Notes: generated from the letters alone by a model not told the origin. A stretch of DNA of 64,000 nt from Mauremys mutica (GCF_020497125.1 NC_059080.1:46813563-46877562); one strand, 5' to 3'; shown: positions 45,003-57,015, counted from the stretch's first letter. Made by a program: numbers and translations.

Positions 45003-46255
45003 GAGCTGGAGAGGGGATGGGAGGGCAGAGAAAACCAGTGTTCGCCCCCTCCCCCAAGCCAGCCCTGGAATGATCTGCCTCCCCAGCTCCTAAATCAGGC
45101 AGATATTTTTTAAAGGGAAAACCACCAAGAACTGGTGACTTCGCTCTCCTCTCGAATCCGCCGTTGTCTCTGCAAATCAAAGAACTGGGCATAATAGTGT
45201 TACTAATAAAGACTTTTTTAAAAGACAAAACCATACAGGAGAAAGGTATAGAACTTTCCAATAGTCCTGGTGAGTGAATGTCAGGGCTTGTGTCTTTGAG
45301 ATGAAACCCGCTTACCCCCTCCACTGACTACTAGAAAATGGCAGAGGAGAAAAAAAATCAATGAAACTTGAAAAAATGTTTATTCTCAGTTTCAGATACT
45401 CTTTTTATATTTATGATTGTAAATATGTCCTTGTGATGGCACTCTACCGGGGTTGGAAAGTTCCGTTCTGTTAGGTTGCTGTATAGCACGTCATCCATGT
45501 CAAACTCTTTTTTTTTAAATTTAAACAAGCATTCACTTGAAGGGCTCCTCACCTCCACACACACTTGCATGGTTTACTTGGCTTTCCCCCTTTCTCATCT
45601 AGCTGCAAATCCGTCGCATTTTTGCAATAACTGTTCTGTTTCTACCTCATCAGCTAAAAAATAATGGAAAAAAAGAGAAAAGGACAAAATATCAGGTCCA
45701 TGGATTAATGGTTTGTTTGGAAAATTGGGGACTTATTTTGCTTTTGTTTTACTTGAAATGTTTAACGTCCATATAATTTCACTGTAAAAAACGCTTTGAC
45801 AATCAAATAATTAAATCTCATATTTATGACATTTCCCCTTGAAATGAGTGTAATAACGTGTAAGTAACTGGTCTACTTGCTTCTCACCATAAAAGCTCTT
45901 GGATTTGACATACGAATTTCTTTTCTCTGTACAATTCACTCGTTTCTGTGCGGTTTTTATTTTCCAGGATGCATTGACCCAGGGGAAAGTTTTATTTTTG
46001 AGAGGTCGAACTTATGTGTAACTTAAAGAAAACTCACTATGGTTATCAGAAGTTATTAGTAAATAACTTGTTACTTTGCAAATATTTAACTCTGCACTTT
46101 CTAAGGCAAGATTTTTTTTTGCTTTGCGTATTTAATAGAGAAATTTGCCTTTGTTTCTTTTTTAATGATTATTTAATTTTGTTGTGTGTGTGCTGAATGA
46201 AATTTTGTGTCTGTGTATGCTACAGAATTTCAAATAAACCATGCACGTTTTACCT
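45003..46255 (+). other. Probable POU4 3' UTR
   Basis: AT-rich, ORF-poor sequence follows the stop codon. AATAAA signals occur at 45205-45210 and at 46233-46238, the latter after a TG-rich stretch. Either could end the transcript; the second would give a UTR of about 1.25 kb, usual for this family. Confidence 0.55.
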
Positions 46256-47429
46256 CACCCATTCCTTGGCTTGTGGTACTTATTGTAGGGGGACCTGTAG
46301 GGAACAATATCCAGATAGAAATAACCCTCTTTTTAGCAACTATATATCCTGCAGAGCAAAAGTTCCCAGACGCTTATGCTCCCAATTTCTGGCTTGCTAC
46401 AAGGTAGCTTCTTTAGCAAGCAACTGCGCGGGGGAGGGGGGGGGGAGAGAATCCATCTACAAATGTTTTTAAAATTGCCAGGTCCGCAGCCTTTTCTTTA
46501 ACCAAAACTGCCGTCTATTTGATTCGCAGTCACAACACCTGATTTGCAGTGATAGGAGTTGAGTTGCAGGCATGATATTTCTTGAACCGGTTGTGCTGTT
46601 CTCTTGACAGAAGAAACCCCAAATGCAAAGCATTTGAAATCGAACAAATTAATTCACGTGCCTTTCGCTAAACAAGGTTTAGTTGTACCACGAAAATGTA
46701 AATACTGCATCCAGCTTCTCTCTGCAATATCCAGTGTCTTTCTCTGAGGCGGGGATTCCTGCTCGTCAGGGGAAAGAGGTATTTCACCTTTTAAGGAAGC
46801 CTGCAACATGGACAACGTATCAGACAGAGAGAGAACTAAGTGAGCACCAGCCCAGGAATTCTACTCGACTCCAGCGACTGTAAAATGTGACACCGAAATC
46901 AAAGAAATATTTCATTACAGGCATTTAGTTGTCAATAAAATGCTTTAACCTGAAGAGCTTTACATTAAGAGCTTTGAAATGACAATACCTTCCCCCCCCC
47001 TCTTAACGTTCAGGCATTTCTTGATTATTTCATAGAAGTCATCTGGGGCAGGGGCGGAATCTTGTTCCCTATGACAGCTAACTTGCGGGGTGGGGACATG
47101 AATCGCAGGTCCTTTAGCAACAGTCAGAATGATAGAACTGCTGTGGGATATTGGTATTACTTTGTTTAAATGTAACTTGTGTGTTGGGAGCGCCGACCTG
47201 ACCTAAGTGCGTTTATTTCTAATGCACTTTGAAGTGTGTAGTGTATACATACCCACTGACATGCAGATATGTGTGAATATTTGTTCTTTTCTCCCATGGC
47301 TCTCAATAATTTTTCTCGGGAGTTGTCAGCTAGAATTAAAAGCGGGGAAGAGAATAGAAATGGTCCAGAGAAAACTCCTATCAGCACTGAAGGCAAACCC
47401 CAAAGACATCAAACAAGTGTAGACCTCTG
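46256..47429. other. Repeat-free 3' flank of POU4
   Basis: Unique sequence of mixed composition with a G-run (46431-46446) and a C-run (46991-47000). No gene or transposon is recognisable. Confidence 0.5.
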
Positions 47430-49780
47430 TTGTCTGCCAATCCTCTTCCAGCAGGTTTACACAGACACACAGCCCCCCCGTCCCCCCAGGGAGCGATGCT
47501 GGCTCAAATGACCCGTCTTCTCTTCAATCTTCAGCAACTGCACATGGAAACTTCCCACCACATGAGCGCAGAGGGAGCGTCTCTCTCGGTAAAACACATC
47601 GGGGTGTTGCAAAGTGGCCGAATGTTCTCTTGCTACGGTGCCGCTCTCAGTCTGACCCGCCGAGCGCGGGGCTGCTCAGGCTGCATCAGCGGTAAAGACA
47701 AGTGCAGCCGGAAGGGCCTAAAGTACTTGGGATCTAACCAAACCCGGCCTGGGACTGCTTAGAGCAACCTTCCAGCCTGGGGCAGGGGTTTCTAGTGTCA
47801 CCCCCGTCCCCACGGGGGAGGCTAAGGAGCCAGAGCGAGGGGCTCAGGCGGGGCGGGGCGGGGCGTTGCTGCCACACACCTGTTAGCCCAGCCTGGCCTC
47901 TCGTGCTTCCCGAACGTTGTATTTTTGTGCAGGGCCCTTTCTCCGATCCCTCGGGTCAGAAGGGCAGCACGTGCGTGCCTCATTCAACCAGCGCTGGCCA
48001 TGGCCTCTGCCCGCATAACCCCGGGGGAGGAGGCGGGGAGACAACGCTAGAAACACTTCCAAGTTTCCAGTCCAAACCAAACCGCAAAGGATCTGGGGAA
48101 TTTCCCTTGTTTTCTTTTGAAATCAGCCCGGGGCCTATCAAACGAAATTTCTTGTCATTGATCTGGAAGCAGATGAAGCCGTTTGACCCCAGGTCGACAG
48201 CGCGCTCGCCTTGCTGATGAGAGCCAGGTACTGGTGTTTCCCCTTTCCCGCGGAGATTCTCCTTCTACGCCCGATACCAGGCTGGCATCTTTCCCCTCCT
48301 CTCCTGCGCTGGGGGTCTGCTCAGAGAGGAGTTTGCAGCGCTCACCACTCTGGAGTCTTTTGGCAGACTAAAGACTCACCGGCTCATAGCAGCCTCTATT
48401 TCTTGCCTGACATGAGAGAGGAACCTGATTTTAGATCATTTCCCTTCTGCTCTGAACTGAAACGGATCCCATGGCCGCTTACAACACTTCCCAGGGTCTC
48501 CGCTAGAGCCCAAAGCCCCAGAAAACCGCAACGGAGCGGTGGGTGTGTCCCGGGGCCAACGAAAGGGATGGCACCGAGCTGTTTCTTTTCAGCCTGCCTT
48601 TTGGTTCTGACTTCTTGGGAAACCTCCCCCTTCCAAATGTGTGCGCTAGAAATACCCGGGTGTGTCTTTCTTGCTGGGAAACACTATCAAATGGTATTTC
48701 ATAATCCTCCTGCCACTCTGCCGGCGAGATTCGATTTAACCCGAAATCAATGTTTCTTAGTTGTTATTGTTATTATTTAAATGGGGGAGGAACTTCCACT
48801 AGGAATATCAACGTCTCAGCGTCTACACACTTGCTTTTGCCCACTGAAGCCTTTCGCGTTTTCACCAGAGGAGCACTGGTAACAGTGGTTGCGGAGTTCA
48901 TAGGTTTTCCTGTAAATTATGAAGCGGGGAGCTGGGGAGGCTGGAGGGGTGCGGAACACAAATGTCAAAAATTGATGGCAAAAGATATGAGTGCAGGGAG
49001 TCGCCTAATCTTATCAATCAAACGGATTGCAATCTGCATCCGCCCTGAGGTGGGAATCGAGGAGAAAAGCACCCGCTCCGCACCTGTCCGTCAGGCTAAG
49101 GTCTGAGCTGGGCTCCGGGATTCTGTGGTGCTCCTAACACAGCCGCGGGGCTTGGGGGACCACAGCTCTCTGCTTTGCTTTCACCCTCTGAACTTCGGTG
49201 GGAAGTTTGCGTGGGAAGCACCCCCAGAATTTTCCATCCCTCCCGCCCTCTGGCAGAGGAAGAAGGCCTCCACTTCGTGCGTCTTGCAGGCTCGCTGAGC
49301 TCCTCTGTTTGGCATCCCGCCTGGGACCACATTAAAGCCTCCCTGTCAGGCATTCGGCAGAGGGAATATGTAGTGCTGGAGCTTTTCTCCATGAATGAGA
49401 GGCTTGGGGTTTAGTGCCTTACAGCCTTGGGCTAGCTCCCTGCAAACCCTGCCACAGGACCACTCGCGCCCCCTTCCAGCCGCCCGGCCCTTTCAGCACC
49501 TCGGACAGACCCGAGGCGCGGAGATCGGCTGGAGATTCTCTTCGGGCTTCCCTGCTCGGGTCAGGCCGGGCAAGGAGCAGAGTCACACTAGCGCTGGAAG
49601 GACGCATTTCCCGTGCCCTCCCCTCCCGTGCCCGGCCCATTCACATAGATCTGAATGCGCAGGAAGCCGAGGCGGGCTGGGGGTTGGGGGCTGGTGTCCC
49701 TGGCAGGTGTACGGGGCTGTCCGGCTGCTCCCCTCCCGCCCCATGTACTGTACATAGGCACATTAGAATCTCATCCTCTC
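47430..49780. promoter_or_regulatory. GC- and CpG-rich unique block without a recognisable gene
   Basis: GC content is clearly higher than on either side, with CpG clusters such as 'gggcggggcggggcgttg' (47850-47868) and 49440-49640. Overlapping open frames occur in several phases on both strands, but none carries a domain I know. It may be a second CpG island, for example the promoter of a non-coding or antisense transcript, or a regulatory domain of the POU4 locus. Confidence 0.4.
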
Positions 49781-52700
49781 CTTTGTTCTTTCGCTTGATT
49801 CCTGTTTTTTCCATGAAGCGAAAAGCGCATTTTCATAAATAGACCTTGGCCAAGTGCTGGGTATGAAATTTTAATGAAGTCTGGATGCTGAGTGCTGCCT
49901 GGGGGGCCTTTGAGAATCATCTCAATGCAACATTAGCAGGGCCCTTTTCTCTCTCTTTTCCCTCCCTCCCTTCGTGGCTCTTTCCCTCTCAGACAGAACA
50001 CACTCCAGTCTGCTGCAACCCTTGTGCTTCAGACCGAATTCCCTCCCCCTCTTCCCCAAAAGAAAAGGACACCGAGTCCTACCTTGGATGCCATGAAACA
50101 ACAAATAAATACATGACACCAGCGCAGAGTGACTTTAGCCCCAGCCCACACTTGGTAGGAGGCAGAAAGGAAAGCGCTCGCAGGTGCAGCTCACACCCCT
50201 ACTATTAAAAGTTTTAAATGCAGGCGATGCAATATTTATCACCTGAGATAATAAAAAGGCAAGTCAGTATTTTCCAGTCACAAATTCAAACAGCTTAAGC
50301 AAATGCCTGGGCTGCAGAATCGATCTGAAGGGTTAGTTGGGGGAAGATCTTTCAATTTTTATTTTTCCAGGGGACTTAAAAATAATAACTATATCCATCA
50401 GAATTATGTTGACAGCAGCCAGGTAAGGGCGATTTTATACAGACCCGGGGATCTTTGAGAAATCAGGAATAGCTTGAACAAGGTTTAGATAAAAGGAAGG
50501 GGTTCCCCCCTCCTATCACCTCTGAATCTAAATACAATTATGCATGTCTTGATCTCTTGCGAGTAGAACAAAAAAGCGTGCATGTTTTTACAATGATTAA
50601 CTATAACAACATAATTAGGAATATAATCAAAGTAAATACATTGACTGAGCACTTGAGACTCCAGAATCAGAAAAGGAGCAGCTATTAGGCTTAACAATTA
50701 AGAAAACTAGCAAATGAATCACGTCTAATTTAGTATTGTCAGTACCAAGATTTTTTTTCCACCCTTTTTCTTGATCTTTCTTGTATCCCAGGAAAATTAG
50801 CCTAGCAGTATTTGTCTATGCACATCTACAGACGAAGTGATTTTAGACGATCTGTTGGTTTGTCATGAGAACGAATGCGGGGAAGGAAAGGAAAGTTGGT
50901 GTTAAAACAACTTCGGTGCATGGCTTTTTATAAAAGTGGCGGACTGGGTGGAGTTGCTAAGAATTTGGGATTTTTGTTCCGACTGAAATAGCTGTTATTA
51001 CTGTAATCTAATCGAGCCGATGGACAGCTTGCAAATGTCATATTTGACAAATATGACCCCAGCAAAAGAAAAGTGACGGGATTGTTTTAAAGAGATCAGG
51101 TACTTTCTTTGCAAACACAGGTGCAAAAGATCAAGGGAATTGAATGGACTCCGTTTCAGCATCAAACATCTTGCATTAACTTTAGGGTCATATTCAGAAC
51201 ATGAGCTCTACTGAATGCAAAATAAATCAATCAATAATATTTACCTCCACAGCAAAAAAGAAATTTATTTTTAAATAAATATAGGAAATATTTCTTTAAA
51301 ACAAAACCACGACAAAACCCAATTCAGAACAATGTAGCTCCAGAATTGATTTTCACCGAAGAACTCTAGGATGTTATATTTTGAACTGTAAAAATGTGTC
51401 ACCCGGAAAGCCAATTAGGGATCGCTGGTGAAAAGAAGCCACTAGAGGAACTATTTAATCATGGGTGGTATGTTCACTGCCCAAAGAAACCATTCATGAA
51501 TTATTTTAGTCAGAGATTTACTCCTTCCAAACCCCCAAAAGCCCTGAAAATGACCCTCCCTCTAACATTTATGTAACAATTTATAGATTGAAAATTGTCC
51601 GAGAAATCAATGGAAAGAGGAAGCTCCCTTGGCGATTCAGACATGGCATTTGAATTGGATTTTTTAAATATCTATAATCGTCATTAATAATACTGGAATG
51701 CAATGACCTGCTCAATATGTGCTACCTTTGGAGGCTAGTTATCCCAAAAACGAATTTTAAAGTTCTCCGAATTAACTAGGTTCCATTTCAAATCACGCCT
51801 TAAAACAGGCAAAAGAATTGGGAAAATTCTCACTTAGCAGATATCTGACAGGAGGGAGGGAAGAAGACTGAAAGAAAAAATAGACTCCTGCTCTGGGGGC
51901 GAAAAAAACAACTGTAAAAAGTTGTTGTAAAAGGAGAGCTCTAAATAAAAAAGCCCCCACATCTGAGACAAACCACAACAAGGCTGTTAATTTTTCATTT
52001 TTGAAGAGTAAAAAAGGAAAGAAAGAATTAGAGAGATGACATCAATAAAATAATGGCCTCATTTTGAGCACCCTGGACAGGTAAATCTGCAGTACAAAGG
52101 CAAAGCAACAAATCCCCACGGTTCTCCTTCAGAACTATTTGCCTCTTCTACTGCTTATGCGTTATTCTTTGCACAGCCTTTATTTGTTCATTTGGCATCT
52201 GAGTTTTTAAATGAACGCTGAAAAAAATCCCAGCCTAAATCACTGCAACTCTTGGGAGTGGAAGTAGGGTTAAAATATAATTTGATCCAGTTTTCCAGCA
52301 ATCAATTGCCAATCTTCATTTGGAAACAGGTCAGATGGCAAGATTTAGATCTGTCTCAATATTTTACAACTTAATAATATATCACTATCTCAGAGAAAGA
52401 CACACAGAAGCAATTGCTGTTCCTTATTCTGTTTCTCTTCTCCCGGGTATGGCTTAGAATCCAGGATCTGGGATAGAGTGTTGAAAGGAATATGCCTTTT
52501 AGGGAAACAGACAAAGATTTATCCCCCTTAAATTCAAATTCAGTCAAATGCACATGCCACATGATTTGATTTTTAGTTTGTTAACATGGTTCCTATGAAA
52601 ATAAGAGGGAACTTTATCAACCCAGAGAAACCCAAGGAGCTACATTTTTCTTTTCTCTTTAAATATTCCTTTTTATTCCATTTTTAAAAACACAGCACAC

Positions 52701-52980
52701 ATGAGTATTATCAACACAGCATCTGAGTCCAAATTTATAAATCTAAATTTATCCCCATGCCACCTTAAAATTCAATATTCACTCTTTGCATGCAAGACAG
52801 TATAGGCAGAGTTTATGAGAGTCCAAAGCAATAACAAAAATATAGCTCCAGAAGGATCACCCTCACCCCCCCCCCTCCCACACTCTTTCTGCTCCTGGAT
52901 TGCAAAGGGAACCTGTGAACCATGACCTCAGTGCTGAAATTGTATTAAATTAACAGATTATTGATTAGCAGGGCACCCAG
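49781..52980. other. AT-rich, transposon-free unique DNA
   Basis: No LINE, SINE, LTR or MITE signature is visible over 3.2 kb. The sequence is rich in ATTA/TAAT cores. A near-perfect 21-bp palindrome lies at 51037-51057. It could hold conserved enhancers, but conservation cannot be judged from one sequence. Confidence 0.45.
51037..51057. promoter_or_regulatory. 21-bp palindrome
   Basis: GTCATATTTG and CAAATATGAC are perfect 10-bp inverted arms around a single A. It is a candidate binding site for a dimeric factor. Function is inferred only from symmetry and location. Confidence 0.4.
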
Positions 52981-55414
52981 CACTTGCAGGTTCTTTACTT
53001 GAGGTTTTGATATATGAGCTGTTTCTTCTTTTATCAGATTTGTGGCTTGGTAAGTAATTCTTTGATTAAGGGAACCCTCCCTCTCTCCTCTATACTGAAG
53101 GCCACTGTGCCAGTGACAGAGATAGAGAGGAGGCTTTTGGGGGAACCAGTTAAAATTCTATCACGTTGGGGGGGGGGAGGAGGGGAGTTCCTTGCATTGC
53201 ATGAAGCCACCACCCCTCTCATGGTGCTGCTAAACCATCTCTGTCAGAAGTGACTTTTACAGTGATTCTAAGTATTCTGAAGAACACATTTTTTAGGAAC
53301 ACAGTACTTAGGCCTGGACATCTTGGAACATCAGTTCAGTCTCTTGCTATTGCAAGCAACTCCATCATACAATCCCCATCATATAATTTTTGGCCTTTGA
53401 GAAAACAGGTCACTTTGCACTTATCAGCAGGTGGTTGGGAAATACATTTTGAGATACCCCTACAATAGAGGTTCTCATCCTGTAGTCCATGAAACCCATT
53501 CCAGTGGCCCACAGAATAAAATGCTTTGAGAAGTCAGCAGTGAAGGGACTGGGACCTTGGGAATGGTGTGTTTCTGAGACAGGATCTCTCTTTTGCTTGG
53601 GCAGGATATTGGGGACTCACTGGCCTGTTCATACTAAGTGCCCACATCATTTCCCAGCTATTGAACATTGTGCTGTGCTCCCCATGCACAGAGTGCCTGT
53701 GGCCCCAATTCACCAAAACACTGAAGTACATGCTGAATTCCCATTGACTTCTTTAGTGACCTGGTAACTTTGATGGAACTGAAGCAGGTGCTTCAGATTT
53801 TTAAAGGTCTTTAGGTGTTGCTTCATTTAGCCTGGTTTTCAGAGCTGAAATATCATTTTCAAAGGGGATTTAGGCTCTTAGGCACCAAAATCCCAGTCCA
53901 TTGACCTTTAAAAATCTGGACAGAAGTGATTTGCTGAACTGGGACCTACATCCCAGACACATGCAGCTCAGCAGAACAGCAGAAGTTTGTTTGCCCAGCA
54001 GTGCTGCTACCTCCCTCTTTGGCTGTGGCTCTGAGGAAGTATTTTTTGTCCCAGTGGGTGTGCGAATGAATTGATCACACAGCGCTTCCCTACGCTCTCT
54101 GCGGCACATGTACCCCTCATGCAGTAGGATCATCACTGGCTATGGGCCAAGCACTGCTTCTGGTGCCCCGAAGTGATATAAGTCTGACTTCGTGAAGTTA
54201 CTCCATTTTTACACTGATGCCACTGAGAGCAGACCGTGGTCCTGAGGAGGAAAATGTTGGTGCAAGGCCCTAGTTAAAGTGCAGGCAGCATGTCATGCTC
54301 CGCACTCTGGTTCAGGGCTGAAAGAAAGAAAATGGCCAGTGTTCTTTTAACAGATTCCTTCCTTTGAAAGACATCCTGGGAAAGGGTGCCCCTGCTGACG
54401 GACTATATTCTATTATTCTATGTGTTTTAGTTTAGTGCAGTGAAGATGTATTTTTAAACAGGTATGTGCTTGAAGTAGGCTCTGTTCCACTACAGGGGGA
54501 AAGAAGTAGCAAAGCAGTAATTACAGGCTTCGGAGGTGTGGTAGCATGAAGGAGAACAGCAGGGTTTAAAAAGGAAACCTAGGGAGGAAGACTATAAATG
54601 AGCTGCCTGCAGAAGAATGCTGGATAGTGAGCAGTTTAATTCTTGTATTAGGGAAGACTGAGTGATTAATTTGTAAGGGGGGGCATCTATTGGACCTTCT
54701 CCCTCTGAATTATTTAATTATTCCTCAACCAGGCATGCATCCCTCCCTCCATCTCGTTTTTTTCTTGGTTTGATACTAAGCCTCTTACACTGGCTGAATC
54801 CTCAGTGAAGTATATGGGGGGTGGCGGGTTGGCTGAGTAGGGAGTGCAGGATTGGGCCCTATGTTTTGTATTTCCATTTCCTGTGTGTTTGTATCTGGTC
54901 TCAGGGTGTGGGTTGAGATAGGGCTCTCCTGCTTACCCACCCTCTTGTCAGGTGCTGGCATGCAGCAGGGCATTGTGGATTGATTGCTGTTGGCTCAGGA
55001 TACCCTGCAGAAACCCCCCACCTCCTGTAGCAGCAACCCAGGTCCGACTTGGGCTTGAGGGGCTCATGGTACTGGCCTGTAAAGAGCAGCCTAGATGTTC
55101 CCACATGGGCTGAAGGGGTGGGCCTCAGAGCCCAGGCCACATCCCTAGCAGGAACACCTACGCTGCTGTTTTTAGCCCCACAGCATGAGCCTGAGTCAAC
55201 TGACTCAGGCTCTGGGACTCGCTGCTGTGGGATTTTTTGCAGTGTAGACGTATCCTCATAGTGACGAATGCAGGTCATTACCTCCACCCTGGATATTTGG
55301 GCAAAGGGAACTGGGCTCTAGGACAAATGAGATCCTGCATAGAAGCTGTAAGCAGCACCAAGCCTGGGGAGAAAGTTTAGACAGATATTCAAGTTTCTGT
55401 TGTTGCTAACATCT
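52981..55414. other. Gene-free stretch with minor repeat fragments
   Basis: A possible decayed hAT end ('gaggttctcatcctgtagtc', 53468) and dispersed 'gttactccatttttacactg' sequence (54198-54217) are present. No coding similarity is seen. Confidence 0.45.
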
Positions 55415-55600
55415 GGTGCACTAGACTGGGATTTAGGAGACCTGGGTTCTATTCCTAGCTCTACTGGTGGCCTTGAGTAAGTCACTTCCCTTCTCTATGC
55501 CTCAGTTTCCCCATTTTTAAAATGGGCATAATGATATTGCTCTCCTTTGTAAAGGGCTTTGAGATCTACTGATGATGACAGTCAGCAATTAGTATGTTTG
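55415..55600 (+). repeat. MIR-like CORE-SINE
   Basis: The sequence runs 'agtaagtcacttcccttctc', 'tgcctcagtttccccatttt', 'taaaatgggcataatgatat', then 'gtaaagggctttgagatcta'. Its tail leads directly into a cluster of Cryptodira-type SINE pieces. Confidence 0.85.
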
Positions 55601-55601
55601 T

Positions 55602-55646
55602 GTTAGTAATAGGGATCTGGGGCAAAATCAGATCCCTATTACTAAC
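55602..55646. repeat. Perfect 18-bp inverted repeat within a SINE tail
   Basis: GTTAGTAATAGGGATCTG (55602-55619) is repeated in perfect inverse at 55629-55646 around a 9-nt loop. The right side continues as SINE tail. Confidence 0.9.
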
Positions 55647-55730
55647 TTGGTCCTGCTAGTGAAGGGAGCGGCTGGACTCAATGACTTTTCAGGGTCCCTT
55701 CCAGTTCTATGAGATAGGTATAGCTCCACA
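55613..55730 (+). repeat. Cryptodira-type SINE, tail half
   Basis: The sequence 'ggtcctgctagtgaagggag', 'ggactcaatgacttttcagg' and 'gtcccttccagttctatgag' matches the SINE tail found again at 57080-57155. The tRNA-like head is missing here. Confidence 0.75.
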
Positions 55731-55740
55731 TATTATAGAA

Positions 55741-55864
55741 GAGGGAGGGATAGCAGAGTGGTTTGAGCATTGGCCTATTAAACCCAGAGTTGTGAGCTCA
55801 ATCCTTAAGAGGGCCATTTAGGGATCTGGGGCAAAAATCTGTCTGGGGATTGGTCCTGCTTTAA
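55741..55864 (+). repeat. Cryptodira-type SINE, head half
   Basis: The tRNA-like head 'gagggagggatagcagagtg' then 'gtttgagcattggcc' and the box-B-like 'agttgtgagctcaatcc' are followed by the linker 'gggccatttagggatctggg' and 'gattggtcctgctttaatgg'. It ends where the next SINE copy begins. Confidence 0.85.
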
Positions 55865-55909
55865 TGGGGGAGGGATAGCTCAGTGGTTTGAGTATTGGCT
55901 TGCTAAACC

Positions 55910-57015
55910 CAGGGCCGCCCAGAGGATTCCGGGGGCCCGGGGTCTTCGGCGGCGGGGGGCCCTTCCGTTCCGGGACCCGCCGCCAAAGTGCCCCGAAGAC
56001 CCGCGGCGGGAGCCTCCCGCCGCCGAATTACCGCCGAAGCGGGACCGCGGCCGAAGCGCAGCCCGGTCTTCGGCGGTAATTCGGTGGCGGGGGGTGGTCC
56101 CCGCCACGGGCCTTCGGGGCACTTCGGCGGCGGGTCCCGGAACAGAAGGGCCCCCCCGCCGCCGAAGACCGGGCTGCGCTTCGACGGCGGCGGGTCGCGC
56201 TTCTCCCCCCCCCCCGCCCGGCCCCGGCCCCGGCTCCTTCCCCCCCGGCCCCGGCCCCCGCTTCGTCCCCCCCCCCCGGCCCCCGCTCCTCCCCCCCCCC
56301 CGGCCCCGGCCCCGGCCCCAGCCCCGGCCGCGGCCCCCGCTTCTTCCCCCCCCCCCCCCGGCCCCAGCCCCGGCCTCGGCCCCCGCTTCTTCCCCCCCCC
56401 CCCCGGCCCCAGCCCCGGCCCCGGCCCCGGCTTCTTCCCCCCCGGCCCCGGCCCCCGCTTCTCCCCCCCCCCCCCCCGGCCCCCGCTTCTTCCCCCCCCC
56501 CGCCCGGCCCCGGCCCCAGCCCCGGCCTCGGCCCCCGCTTCTTCCCCCCCCCCCCCCCCGGCCCCAGCCCCGGCCTCGGCCCCCGCTTCTTCCCCCCCCC
56601 CCCGGCCCCCGCTTCTTCCCCCCCCCCCGGCCCCGGCCCCGGCCCCGGCCCCGGCCCCGGCTTCTCCCCGAGCGCGTCGCCGGCAGGGCCTGAGCTCCGT
56701 CCCGCTCAGAGCCGCGTGGTGAGGGGGCGGGGCTGGGAGCTCCCCGCCAAGCGGAGGGAGCTGCCCCGCCCCCTCCCCACGGCGCTCTGAGCGGGACGGG
56801 GCTCAGGCCCCGTTGGAGCTCCCAGCCCCGCCCCCTCACTACGCGGCTCGGATCGGGGCGGGGCTCAGGGGCTCGGCCGGAGTCTCGGCGCTTGATGCGC
56901 TGAGGCTCCAGGAGAGGGGCGGAGGCGGGAGCCTCCGCTCTTCTCATGGGGGCCCCTGCGGAGCCCGGGGCCCGGGGCAAATTGCCCCCTTTGCCCCCCC
57001 CTCTGGGCGACCCTG
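55910..57015. mobile_element. GC-rich hAT-type foldback element with perfect 8-bp TSD
   Basis: The ends CAGGGCCGCCCAGAGG and CCTCTGGGCGACCCTG are inverted repeats with one mismatch. They are flanked by identical gctaaacc at 55902-55909 and 57016-57023. Inside are a ~100-bp inverted repeat (55941-56039 against 56068-56170), a C/G-only low-complexity array (56190-56665), and a second foldback (about 56695-56850). The long open frames of 366, 244 and 199 codons are Gly/Arg- or Pro-rich products of base composition, not genes. No transposase is present. Confidence 0.93.
56190..56665. repeat. CCCCGGCC-type low-complexity array
   Basis: C-runs of 8-16 alternate with 'ggccccggccccagccccgg' and 'cccgcttcttcc' motifs, ending in a clean run of GGCCCC hexamers (about 56632-56660). 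The minus strand has many G-runs able to form G-quadruplexes. Confidence 0.92.

Noticed and set aside
49414..49842. 142-codon frame in the GC-rich block
   Set aside because: No domain, no supporting splice signals, and equally long frames in other phases. It is kept only as part of the CpG-rich region.
55880..56980. 366-codon minus-strand open frame rich in Gly/Arg, and Pro-rich plus-strand frames of 244 and 199 codons
   Set aside because: They lie wholly inside a hAT element with exact termini and an 8-bp target duplication, and the residues follow the C/G-only composition.
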